A stretch of DNA of 9,656 bases from Frankia sp. (GTDB lineage Bacteria; Actinomycetota; Actinomycetes; Frankiales; Frankiaceae), in the NCBI GenBank assembly GCA_019689615.1, contig JADGHD010000147.1, positions 1-9,656 on the forward strand, written 5' to 3'. The notes beneath the pieces are model-generated. The model made no database searches. It had not been told where the DNA came from and saw nothing but the letters and a program-made list of their open reading frames with translations. The position numbers and the translations under genes are program-made. Positions 1 through 5,239 of this stretch are shown here, piece by piece; position 1 is the first letter of the stretch, and each line of letters starts with the position of its first letter.

Positions 1-68
1 TTCAGGAGAACCCGGGCATTGTCCGCGGTTTCTTCCGCGACCCCCACCTCGCCTACATCGCCTGGTAG
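1..68 (+). CDS. 3' end of an unidentified gene (start lies left of the window)
   Basis: Only the last 22 or so codons are present. Reading from base 3, the frame is open from the window edge to a TAG at 66-68 and ends in GFFRDPHLAYIAW. The codons are strongly G/C-ending, as expected of a real gene in this DNA. I do not recognise the family from so short a tail, and no motif assigns a function. It runs convergently towards the decayed 3' end of the methyltransferase, with only about 25 bases between the two. The other two plus frames are also open across this short stretch, so the call rests on codon bias and on the protein-like composition of the tail. Confidence 0.4.
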   Translation, partial: QENPGIVRGFFRDPHLAYIAW

Positions 69-92
69 CCAGTCCAGATACTTACATTCTGC

Positions 93-739
93 TTAGTAGA
101 GCATCCGCCCCGGGTACATCCTGACCGGGGCCTAGTCGGCCAGCACGATCTCGTGATACTCGAAGGTGCGTGCAGCGGGGTATTCGTCGCGGCGAACAGC
201 ACCACACGCTCGGTACTGCGTTGCTCGACCACCACGGCGGATTCGACAGGAAACACGCCGGGATGTGGACCATCGGGCAGCCGCCCCGGCCGGGGCACGA
301 ATGTCTCCAGCACCAGCGATCCGCCGTCGCGAAGCGCCTTCGCGGCTTGGGCCAAGAATTGTAACTGGACTTCGCGATTCGCAAGAAGGAAGAAGGTGTT
401 GAACACCGCGTAGATCAGGGGAACCTGACTCGCCACGGTGAAACACGCCGCGTCGGCTTCGACGGCGGTAACCGCAAGACCTTCCGCTGCGGCGGAATGG
501 CGTAACCGGCGGGTCATTGCGCCCGACACGTCGATCCCGACCACCGGAACTCCTGCACGGGCCAAGGGGAGCGCGACCCGGCCGGTGCCCGAGCCGATTT
601 CGACCGCGGGGCCATCCCCGGCGAGCTCGGCGAGCACCTTGATCTGCAAAGGGTCGGCGACGAACGTGCCGTAGAGATCCTCGTAGGTGTCGGCGATCGC
701 ATCGCCGTACGTCGACTCCCGATAGTGATCAGCTGTCAT
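93..739 (-). pseudogene. Class I SAM-dependent methyltransferase, 3' end frameshifted and truncated
   Basis: The N-terminal two thirds is a clear Rossmann-fold methyltransferase. The SAM-binding motif I reads VEIGSGTGRVALPLA (about residues 47-61), followed by GIDVSGAM and, near residues 130-150, the LRDGGSLVLETF strand. The ATG at 739 is preceded by GGTGAGGTG (745-753), a good ribosome site. The open frame formally continues to 53, but its last 40 residues are serine/arginine-rich and unlike the family. The family-like continuation (RTFEYHEIVLAD, then APVRMYPGRMLY) lies in the -1 frame. The break falls around 165-185, perhaps in the GGGG run at 177-180. That continuation then meets an in-frame TAG at 132-134 and a TAA at 93-95. 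The gene has therefore lost its normal C-terminus. The methyl acceptor cannot be read from sequence. A shortened protein might fold but is probably inactive. Confidence 0.75.
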
Positions 740-784
740 ACGAGCACCTCACCCGCCATCGGCGTTACACACTGGTAACGTCTC

Positions 785-798
785 CTGTACCGGTACAG
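785..798. promoter_or_regulatory. Operator 1, perfect palindrome CTGTACCGGTACAG
   Basis: This is a perfect 14-bp palindrome with core GTACCGGTAC (787-796). It overlaps the proposed -10 box of the methyltransferase promoter, so a bound protein would block transcription. The same core recurs 43 bp away, about four helical turns. GTAC-centred palindromes of this form are typical TetR-family operators, though the cognate regulator is not in the window. The palindrome is seen directly; the TetR assignment is inference. Confidence 0.7.
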
Positions 799-824
799 AT
801 AGAGTGATCTCTCATAGAGATCAA
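796..824 (-). promoter_or_regulatory. Candidate promoter of the methyltransferase gene
   Basis: On the minus strand TTGATC (824-819) and TATCTG (801-796) are separated by exactly 17 bases, a reasonable -35/-10 pair for a housekeeping sigma factor. The expected start of transcription near 789 leaves a leader of about 50 bases with the ribosome site in it. The -10 box overlaps operator 1, and operator 2 lies just upstream of the -35 box, which fits repression. The -10 match is imperfect. Confidence 0.45.
805..823. repeat. Palindrome TGATCTCT-CAT-AGAGATCA between the two operators
   Basis: Two perfect 8-bp arms (805-812 and 816-823) flank a 3-base centre. It sits between the -10 and -35 boxes of the proposed methyltransferase promoter. 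It differs in sequence from the flanking GTACCGGTAC sites, so it could bind a second regulator. It could also be a chance consequence of AT-rich promoter DNA, but 8-bp arms make that less likely. Confidence 0.55.
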
Positions 825-829
825 AAACA

Positions 830-839
830 GTACCGGTAC
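830..839. promoter_or_regulatory. Operator 2, core GTACCGGTAC
   Basis: This 10-bp palindrome is identical to the core of operator 1 (787-796). Its centre lies 43 bp from that of operator 1, placing both sites on about the same face of the helix. It is upstream of the methyltransferase -35 box and about 25 bases before the orphan divergent ATG at 865, so it would also serve a divergent gene. Confidence 0.65.
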
Positions 840-851
840 AGTTCGCGTGAC

Positions 852-873
852 GAGAGGTGTCGGTATGTCCACC
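852..873 (+). pseudogene. Orphan ribosome site and start codon of a lost divergent gene
   Basis: GAGAGG (852-857) stands seven bases before an ATG at 865, which is followed by TCC ACC and then TGA. The translation signals look real, yet the frame closes after three codons exactly where the IS1634-like remnant begins. The simplest reading is that a gene divergent from the methyltransferase, plausibly the TetR-type regulator that reads the two operators, was cut after codon 3 by an insertion sequence. The rest of that gene is not in the window. This is inference; the ATG could be fortuitous. Confidence 0.35.
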
Positions 874-882
874 TGAGTTCGG

Positions 883-1081
883 TCATTTCGTTAGTGCCTT
901 GCCCGCGAGTGCGTCGAGGAGGGCTCTCCGGTCGGGATCGATCGCGGGTTGGAAGGTCTGGATGGCGCCGTTGATCGCGATGGTCGCTGAGCGCAGCGGG
1001 CGGAGCTGGCGGATCACGTTGCGCAGGGCCAAGCCGGTGCGGTTCTGGACGGTGCGGGCGACGGCGAGCGCGGTGAACACG
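883..1081 (-). pseudogene. IS1634-like (IS4 superfamily) transposase, C-terminal remnant
   Basis: The frame reads VFTALAVARTVQNRTGLAL, then RQLRPLRSATIAINGAIQT, then PDRRALLDAL, ending at TGA 883-885. The phenylalanine-threonine-alanine-leucine helix followed by an RTGL...LRPLRS pattern is the usual C-terminal end of IS1634-type transposases, downstream of the catalytic core. About 65 residues remain of a protein that normally has 450-550. Everything upstream, including all DDE residues, is missing because the IS3 element begins at 1082. The nine residues translated from 1082-1107 belong to the IS3 end, not to this gene. The remnant cannot be functional. The family call comes from pattern recognition; another IS4-superfamily member is possible. 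Confidence 0.6.
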
Positions 1082-1108
1082 TGAGGTTGGCCCCTTACGG
1101 TGGACACC
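1082..1108. repeat. IS3 left terminal inverted repeat
   Basis: TGAGGTTGGCCCCT (1082-1095), four variable bases, then GTGGACACC (1100-1108). It matches the other end at 24 of 27 positions. A short hairpin ACACC-CGC-GGTGT (1104-1116) overlaps it just downstream of the orfB stop. Confidence 0.85.
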
Positions 1109-1120
1109 CGCGGTGTGGGG

Positions 1121-2301
1121 TCAGTGATCGCCGTCTGGGGACGGCTGGGGCAGGTGTGCGGTCTCGTAGCCGATGGGGCTAAGCATTCCGAGGCTGGAAT
1201 GCCGGCGTTTCGGGTTGTACCAGCACTCTATCCACTCAAAGATGGCGTTGGCAAGCTCGTCACGGTTCTCCCAGCCGTTCCGGTCAAGTACCTCCAGCTG
1301 TAAGGTGCCCCAGGAGGATTCCATCATCGAGTTGTCGTAGCAGTCACCGACGGTCCCCATCGATGGAAGCAACCCGGCGTCACGGAGCCGTTTACCGAAC
1401 GCCCACGACGTGTACTGCGTTCCGTGATCGCTGTGCAGGATCGTCGTGTTCTCCTCGGGGCGGCGGCGCAGGATCGCCATGCCGAGCGCGTCGAGGACCA
1501 GTTCGGTACGGACATGATGGGCCATCGACCAGCCGATGATACGCCGGGAAAAGGCGTCCATGACCGCCGCGCAGTACAGCTTCCCGTCACCGGTGGGATG
1601 CTCTGTTATGTCGGTGAGCCAGAGCCGGTCCGGCCCGTCCACGGTGAACTGCCGGCGTACCAGGTCGTCCGCGGTGGCCTCGGCCACCGGTCCCCGCCGC
1701 GCCCGGCGCCGGTAAACGCCCTGGATGCCGGCCTCGCGCATGAGCCGGGCGACCCGCTTGTGGTTGACCGGCTCGCCCAGGCCCAGCACGAGCTCGGCGT
1801 GCACCCGCGGCCAGCCATACGTCCCCCGCGCATCGGCGTGAATACGCTCGATCTGTTTCACCAGCAGCTCGTTGGCCTGGTCGCGTAACGACGGCGGCCG
1901 GTCGCGCCACGCGTAGTACCCGGAGCGGGAGACCTTCAGAACCCGGCACGCGACCGCGGCATCCACGTCGAACTCCGGGTCGTCGACGAGCTCACGGACC
2001 AGCCGGTAGGCCAGTTTGGGAGGACGTTCTCCCGGGCGAAATAGGCGGCCGCCCGCTTGAGGATCTCGACCTCCATCTCCAGCCGCTTCTTGTCCCGGCG
2101 CAGCTGCGCCAACTCCTTGCGCTCCGCGCTCGTCAGCCGCGACTCGCTGCCGTTCTCGTCGGCGTCGGCCTGGGCCATCCAGTTGCGCAGGCACGACTCA
2201 CTGATCGACAGGTCCTTCGCGATCTTCGCGACCGGAGCGTCGCCGCGGCGGGCCAACTCGACCGCACGCTGACGGAACTCGGGCGGATGAGGTGCGGGCA
2301 T
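1121..2301 (-). CDS. IS3-family OrfAB transposase, made by -1 frameshift
   Basis: Reading OrfA and slipping back one base at 2014-2020 joins VLP directly to KLAYRLVRELVDD and gives one 393-residue protein. The OrfB half has the HTH_21-like region (VACRVLKVSRSGYYAWRDRP), then the rve integrase core. All three catalytic acids are visible: D in LWLTDITEH, D in ILHSDHGTQYTS, and E in NSMMESSWGTLQLEVL. The C-terminal YNPKRRHSSLGMLSPIGYE motif is typical. The protein cuts and joins DNA at the element ends through a figure-eight intermediate, a property known for the family. No lesion is visible, so it is probably active. Confidence 0.88.
1936..2301 (-). CDS. IS3-family transposase subunit OrfA
   Basis: The 121-residue DNA-binding half of the IS3 transposase. 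Residues 1-50 (MPAPHPPEFRQRAVELARRG...ISESCLRNWM) form the helix-turn-helix that reads the IS ends. The next segment, SAERKELAQLRRDKKRLEME through to KRAAAYFARE, is a leucine-zipper coiled coil used for multimerisation. I chose the ATG at 2301 because AGGGAGG (2311-2317) lies nine bases upstream; the ATG at 2310 abuts that site with no spacer. Past the slippery site at 2014-2020 the frame runs on for about 26 low-quality residues to a TGA at 1936-1938. OrfA alone usually acts as a repressor of transposition in this family. Confidence 0.85.
   Translation of the reverse strand: MPAPHPPEFRQRAVELARRGDAPVAKIAKDLSISESCLRNWMAQADADENGSESRLTSAERKELAQLRRDKKRLEMEVEILKRAAAYFARENVLPNWPTGWSVSSSTTRSSTWMPRSRAGF
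2014..2020 (-). other. Programmed -1 frameshift site C CCA AAC
   Basis: In the OrfA frame the bases read C-CCA-AAC, a canonical X XXY YYZ heptamer. Slipping back one base re-pairs CCA to CCC and AAC to AAA and puts the ribosome in the OrfB frame exactly where the family homology switches (VLP to KLAYR). The downstream RNA is G/C-rich and could form a stimulatory stem, but I did not fold it. Confidence 0.8.
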
Positions 2302-2330
2302 GGCAGACATCCTCCCTGGCGGCACAGGGC

Positions 2331-2346
2331 CACCTCAGGTGAGGTG
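2331..2346. repeat. Inverted repeat CACCTCA-GG-TGAGGTG upstream of orfA
   Basis: Two perfect 7-bp arms lie in the orfA leader, partly overlapping the right terminal repeat (2343-2346). In a transcript entering from outside the element this would form a hairpin ahead of the ribosome site at 2311-2317. Such structures protect IS elements from read-through expression, but here the role is inferred. Confidence 0.4.
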
Positions 2347-2369
2347 TCCACGCTCAGGGGCCAACCTCA
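2343..2369. repeat. IS3 right terminal inverted repeat
   Basis: This is the reverse complement of the left end: GGTGTCCAC (2343-2351), four variable bases, then AGGGGCCAACCTCA (2356-2369). One further matching base lies immediately outside each end, and a second follows it, so the match extends slightly beyond the TG/CA boundary. Confidence 0.85.
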
Positions 2370-2432
2370 CGGGCGCCCCGGGCTCAGCGCTGTGTCGGGC
2401 AACTAGCCAGGTCGTCGTGTCGCTATCTCCCG

Positions 2433-3116
2433 TTACCAGCCCAGTTCACCGTCGTCTTCCTGGAAGGTGCCGGTGGGGCCGTCGATGCCGATGGTCGCCA
2501 TGCGGACGATGACCCGTGCGCTGATCTCGACCGGGCGGCCAGTGCTGTGGTCGGCGCCGCCCAGGCCGGTCGCGGTGTAGCCGGGTTCGACCGCGTTGAA
2601 CTTGATCTCGGGGAACGCCCTGGCGTACTGGACGGTGAGCATGGAGACGGCTGCCTTGCTGGCGCCGTAGACGATCGCCGAGTAGCGCGACGCGGGGCGG
2701 GCGGGGTCGTGGTTGGCCGTGAACGAGCCGAGCGCGCTGGAGACGTTCACGACGACCGGGTTCGCGGACTTCTTCAGCAGGGGCAGCGCGGCCTGCGTGA
2801 CGCGCACGATCGAGACCGCGTTGGTGTCGAAGACCTCCAGCGCCTCGGGGCCGTTGAGGGCGAGCTTCGAGATGCCGGCGTTGTTCACGAGCACGTTGAG
2901 TCCGCCGTCGGCGTCGAGCTGGGCGAAGGCCGCGGCGACGGAGGCGTCGTCGGTGACGTCGAGCTGGACGAAACGGGCGCCGAGTTCCCGCGCGGCCGCC
3001 TCGCCACGGGCCCGGTCGCGGGCGCCGATGTACACGGTGTGCCCGAGGGCGAGGAGCTGGCGGGCGGTTTCCCGGCCGAGGCCGCGGTTCGCCCCGGTGA
3101 TCAGTGTCGTTGTCAT
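2433..3116 (-). CDS. SDR-family NAD(P)-dependent oxidoreductase
   Basis: An intact 227-residue classical short-chain dehydrogenase, predicted cytoplasmic. It shows the cofactor motif TGANRGLG (residues 7-14), LDVTDD for the adenine ring, NNAG (about 88-91), the catalytic serine in VVNVSSALGSF, and the YGASK pair holding the catalytic tyrosine and lysine. The C-terminus (DGPTGTFQEDDGELGW) is the normal end for this SDR subgroup. An arginine after the first glycine motif (IGARDRARG) suggests NADP(H) rather than NAD(H). The substrate is unknown; such proteins usually reduce a small carbonyl compound. The ATG at 3116 has no strong ribosome site, so the mRNA may be leaderless or nearly so. It is transcribed divergently from the XRE regulator, 96 bases away, which probably controls it. 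It is one of the few undamaged genes in the window. Confidence 0.9.
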   Translation of the reverse strand: MTTTLITGANRGLGRETARQLLALGHTVYIGARDRARGEAAARELGARFVQLDVTDDASVAAAFAQLDADGGLNVLVNNAGISKLALNGPEALEVFDTNAVSIVRVTQAALPLLKKSANPVVVNVSSALGSFTANHDPARPASRYSAIVYGASKAAVSMLTVQYARAFPEIKFNAVEPGYTATGLGGADHSTGRPVEISARVIVRMATIGIDGPTGTFQEDDGELGW

Positions 3117-3147
3117 GGGTCGAGCATCGGGCGACGGCGGGCGGCCA

Positions 3148-3176
3148 GGCAGCCGTCCGGTTTTCGTAGGACTGCC
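3148..3176. promoter_or_regulatory. Imperfect inverted repeat in the SDR/XRE divergent promoter region
   Basis: GGCAGCCGTCC (3148-3158) and GGACTGCC (3169-3176) form an imperfect inverted repeat around the only AT-rich patch, GGTTTTCGTA, between the two divergent starts. It is the best candidate for the operator bound by the XRE protein. I could not place convincing -35 and -10 boxes, so the exact promoters are open. Confidence 0.4.
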
Positions 3177-3212
3177 AGGGCCAGGACAGCGACGGCGCCC
3201 GCGCGCAGACTG

Positions 3213-4091
3213 ATGCAGGTGGAGCCGTCGGAGTTCGGTCGGATGGTGCGCCGCCTGCGGGACCGGGTCGCACCCGAGGCCGTCGGCGTGCCGGTGGGCC
3301 GGCGCCGGCGGGCGAGCGGGCTACGCCGTGAGGAGCTGGCCGCGCTCGCCGGGATCTCCGCTGACTACCTGACCCGGCTCGAGCAGGGGCGGGCGACGGG
3401 GCCCTCGGCTCAGGTGGTCGAGGCGCTCGCGAGGGCGCTGCGCGCATCCGACGCGGAGCGTGACCTCCTCTACCAGTTGGCCGGTCATGCCGCTCCCGGG
3501 CCCGACGTCGTCCCGTCGCGCATCCCGCGCAGCGTGCAGCGGCTGCTCGACCGGATGGCGCACACCCCGGTCGCCGTGTACGACGCCGCCTGGACGCTCA
3601 TCATGGCCAACGCGCCCTACGACGCACTCATGGGCGACACGACGACGTGGCGCGGAATCGAACGCAATGCGATCTGGCGCAACCTGACCGGACTGAACTC
3701 CCGCGTCGTGCACACCGCGGAGGAGCAGGCCGACCACGAGGCGCGACTCGTCGCCGACCTGCGGCTGACCGCTTCCCGGTATCCCGCCGACCGGGCGCTT
3801 CGGCGGCTCATCGGCGAGCTCGCGGAATGCAGCCCGCGCTTCGCCGAGATCTGGGACTCCGACGTGCCGGCGTCGCTGCGGGACGCGTCAAGGCGGAAGG
3901 TCATCGAACACCCGACGGTCGGCCGGATCACGCTCGACTGCGACACGCTCATCGTCGCCCTGGACGATCTGCGCATCACGATCTACACCGCCGAGCCCGG
4001 CACCGACGACGCCGAACGCCTCGCGCTCGCCATCGTTCTCGGCACCCAGACCCTCGTCGACTCCAACGGCTCGCCCACCAGATCACCCTGA
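3213..4091 (+). CDS. XRE-family regulator with MmyB-like ligand-binding domain
   Basis: A 292-residue cytoplasmic transcription factor. The N-terminal helix-turn-helix (about residues 8-85) contains GLRREELAALAGISADYLTRLEQGR, the hallmark of this actinobacterial group. The rest is the MmyB-like PAS-type domain: VQRLLDRMAHTPVAVYDAAWTLIMANAPYDALMGD, then a stretch with WRNLTG and later FAEIWDSDVP, ending with IYTAEPGTDDAERLALA. In this family the domain binds a small hydrophobic ligand, and the genes usually lie next to, and control, an oxidoreductase. Here the divergent SDR fits that pattern. The ATG at 3213 gives the usual distance to the helix-turn-helix. The frame is open far upstream, but that part is antisense to the SDR. 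No ribosome site is evident. The gene is intact and ends before a strong hairpin at 4155-4194. Confidence 0.9.
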   Translation: MQVEPSEFGRMVRRLRDRVAPEAVGVPVGRRRRASGLRREELAALAGISADYLTRLEQGRATGPSAQVVEALARALRASDAERDLLYQLAGHAAPGPDVVPSRIPRSVQRLLDRMAHTPVAVYDAAWTLIMANAPYDALMGDTTTWRGIERNAIWRNLTGLNSRVVHTAEEQADHEARLVADLRLTASRYPADRALRRLIGELAECSPRFAEIWDSDVPASLRDASRRKVIEHPTVGRITLDCDTLIVALDDLRITIYTAEPGTDDAERLALAIVLGTQTLVDSNGSPTRSP

Positions 4092-4154
4092 CGTACATCC
4101 AGCCGGGACCTGCTCGGCGGCGACCACTGGCGCCCGCATGGGCCGGTGGCCGCG

Positions 4155-4194
4155 GGGGCAGGCGGAGCCGCATGACGACGCGGTCGCCTGCCCC
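4155..4194. terminator. Hairpin between convergent genes, likely terminator
   Basis: GGGGCAGGCG (4155-4164) pairs perfectly with CGCCTGCCCC (4185-4194). A second inner stem, CCGC (4168-4171) with GCGG (4180-4183), extends it. It lies 64 bases after the XRE stop and 30 bases after the stop of the minus-strand SnoaL-like remnant. It could end transcription from both sides. There is no T-run, which is common for actinobacterial terminators. Confidence 0.6.
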
Positions 4195-4223
4195 TCGGCG
4201 TGCCCTCGGCCCGGCGGAGGGGA

Positions 4224-4343
4224 TCAGTTCTCGCGGATCCAGGCGGGCGTGATCCGGTGCTCGCGGATTCGCCAGCCCGTCGGCGTCCGTACCAGGACGC
4301 TGGCCAGTCGCAGGCCGCCTGTCTGGTGGGGTGCCTGGCCCCA
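4224..4343 (-). pseudogene. SnoaL-like / NTF2-fold protein, C-terminal remnant
   Basis: On the minus strand the frame reads WGQAPHQTGGLRLASVLVRT, then PTGWRIREHRITPAWIREN and stops (TGA, 4224-4226). A strand with TSVLVRT-like sequence followed by xGWRIxxHxxT is the typical last two strands of SnoaL-like (DUF4440-type) cone-shaped domains, which serve as small enzymes or binding proteins. Only about 39 residues of the usual 120-150 are recognisable. Upstream of 4343 the frame turns into an arginine run with no family resemblance and has no plausible start, so the gene has lost its N-terminus by a frameshift or deletion. The family is inferred from a short stretch. Confidence 0.5.
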
Positions 4344-4457
4344 ACACCGACGCCTACGCCGAATCGAGGGATGTGGGTGTTGCCGCGCAGCCGGCGACGA
4401 GGCCCCGGGCGGTGTCCGAGCCGACGTGTAGCCGTTTCCGCGTCGGTTGCCTGAGCT

Positions 4458-4494
4458 GCTCCCACGCCCGCCGGTGACCGGCCGGCGTGGGAGC
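4458..4494 (-). terminator. Strong hairpin just after the VOC gene
   Basis: Arms of 17 bases, 4458-4474 and 4478-4494, match at 16 positions around a 3-base loop. The stem begins GCTCCCACGCC and returns as GGCGTGGGAGC. It starts 15 bases beyond the VOC stop codon at 4509 in the direction of transcription. This is the classical position for a factor-independent terminator; a T-run is lacking. Confidence 0.7.
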
Positions 4495-4508
4495 GGATCG
4501 AATACGCG

Positions 4509-4872
4509 TCAGCGCGGAAGCGGCTTGTAGAAGACCAGGCCGTTGCCCTTGTTGTCGTACACCACGGCGCGACGCTCGTGAGCGTCGTCGTAGGGGCCTT
4601 TCACGATGGCGCCGCCGTTCTCCTCGACCGCCTTGGCCGCACCGTCGACGTCGTCGGTCTTGATACCCACGACGACCTGGCCGTGTATGGGGTGATCGAT
4701 CGCCGTGGCCAGGGCAAGGGTCACGGAGTCGCCGTCGAGAGCCGCGAAGTGGGCGCCGTCGCGGAACTTCAGCGAGAAGCCGAGGGTCTCGGTGTAGAAC
4801 CTGATCGACTCCTCAAGATCATCCGTCATCATCCGTCGACAGAATGATCATCCGTACTTGCTGGTCGCTCAT
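4509..4872 (-). pseudogene. VOC-family (glyoxalase-fold) protein frameshifted by a 10-bp duplication
   Basis: The body is a normal single-domain VOC protein: DLEESIRFYTETLGFSLKFR, then HFAALDGDSVTLALA, VVGIKTDDVDGAAKAVEENG, and DNKGNGLVFYKPLPR at the end. The proper start is the ATG at 4872, because a strong ribosome site (AGGAGG, 4877-4882) stands four bases upstream. From there the frame reads MSDQQVRMIILSTDDD and meets a TGA. The cause is a perfect tandem 10-bp repeat at 4818-4837. Removing one copy joins MIILSTDD to LEESIRFY and gives a regular 117-residue protein. An ATG at 4832 could still start a 107-residue form lacking the first beta strand, though with no good ribosome site. VOC proteins of this sort often act on toxic or antibiotic-like small molecules, but the substrate is not readable here. 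Confidence 0.8.
4818..4837. repeat. Perfect 10-bp tandem duplication inside the VOC gene
   Basis: ATCATCCGTC occurs twice head to tail (4818-4827, 4828-4837), and nine of its bases recur at 4847-4855. The extra copy shifts the VOC frame by one base (10 mod 3). The close third copy suggests replication slippage on a locally repetitive sequence. Confidence 0.95.
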
Positions 4873-4957
4873 GGTGCCTCCTACGACTGGATCGGTTCCG
4901 ACCGCACCGGGACAGCGCCAAGACAGCGCCGGGCCGGTGGGATTCGCAGGCTCCGGA

Positions 4958-4977
4958 GTTGTTGGTACATCAACAAC
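4958..4977. promoter_or_regulatory. Inverted repeat GTTGTTG-N6-CAACAAC upstream of the VOC gene
   Basis: Two perfect 7-bp arms flank GTACAT, 86-105 bases upstream of the VOC start and in the most AT-rich patch of this gap. The shape fits an operator for a dimeric regulator such as an ArsR, MarR or TetR member. It also abuts the stop codon of the minus-strand remnant at 4978, so it could instead be a weak terminator for it. No regulator gene lies nearby. Confidence 0.45.
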
Positions 4978-5161
4978 CTAGCCCCTGTCAGTCGGCGGGA
5001 CGGGCTCCCGGGCCGCGTCCGCCAGATCCGCTCCGGCTGTGACGAGCCCGCCGTCGACGAGTACCTGCACCGCCTCCCGGATGTCCTCCGCCGTTGTCAC
5101 CCGCTGCCGGGCCAGATCGTTCAGGCTCGTCTGTTGCGAGAGCCAAAAAATCCTGGACGGT
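4978..5161 (-). pseudogene. Unidentified short coding remnant, possibly a winged-helix fragment
   Basis: The frame ending at TAG 4978-4980 contains SLNDLARQRVTTAEDIREAV followed by QVLVDGGLVTAGADLADA. This amphipathic helix-turn-helix-like pattern, ending in LVDGGLVTAG, resembles the wing region of a winged-helix domain. Upstream of about 5120 the resemblance fades, and an adjacent frame carries another protein-like stretch (DITVQDFLALATDEP), suggesting a frameshift. I cannot name the family. Most of the 367-base gap between the VOC and DGPF starts is this remnant plus regulatory repeats. It may also be chance coding-like G/C-rich sequence. Confidence 0.25.
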
Positions 5162-5163
5162 GA

Positions 5164-5190
5164 TGTCGAGAACCCGTGGCTGGCTCCGTC
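5164..5190 (+). promoter_or_regulatory. Candidate ECF42-type promoter of the DGPF gene
   Basis: TGTCGA (5164-5169) and CGTC (5187-5190) are 17 bases apart, about 50 bases before the DGPF start at 5240. As I recall, ECF42 sigma factors recognise TGTCGA at -35 and CG(A/T)C at -10, and they act on the DGPF genes beside them. Both boxes match here without mismatch, so the gene pair was probably controlled by its own sigma factor. Confidence 0.65.
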
Positions 5191-5239
5191 CCCGCAGTGA
5201 ACGTGGCCAGGATCGGTCACCAGCACCGAGGAGAACACG

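Larger units (their letters stand above)
1082..2369 (-). mobile_element. IS3-family insertion sequence, 1288 bp, complete
   Basis: The element is bounded by 27-bp imperfect terminal inverted repeats that start with the TG...CA ends usual for IS3. It contains overlapping orfA and orfB on the minus strand. The orfB stop (1121) lies 13 bases inside the left repeat, and orfA starts 42 bases inside the right one. The bases outside the two ends do not match (ACACG on the left, CGGGC on the right), so the expected 3-4 bp target duplication is absent. The left neighbour is a truncated IS1634-like transposase and the right neighbour is unrelated, which suggests rearrangement after insertion. The 62 bases between the element and the SDR stop codon hold no gene. 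The transposase looks intact, so the element may still be mobile. Confidence 0.85.

Noticed and set aside
1424..1888. Plus-strand open frame across the IS3 transposase
   Set aside because: It is the antisense of OrfB with its conserved catalytic motifs. There is no family resemblance and no ribosome site.
2547..3212. Upstream extension of the XRE reading frame
   Set aside because: The open frame reaches back over the SDR antisense strand, but the protein resembles the family only from the ATG at 3213.
2446..3447. 333-codon minus-strand open frame
   Set aside because: It is extremely rich in Arg, Pro and Ala and lies out of frame over the SDR and its promoter. It is a high-GC shadow of the real SDR gene.
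4834..4839. A second TGTCGA inside the VOC gene (minus strand)
   Set aside because: No CG(A/T)C follows at 16-18 bases, and the site lies within codons of the gene. It is probably chance.
4818..4855. Possible CRISPR or iteron array
   Set aside because: There are only two adjacent 10-bp copies plus one partial copy inside a gene, with no spacer pattern.
4858..5163. Plus-strand 101-codon open frame in the VOC/DGPF gap
   Set aside because: It has no motif, no ribosome site and uneven codon use. The minus strand in the same place looks slightly more coding-like.
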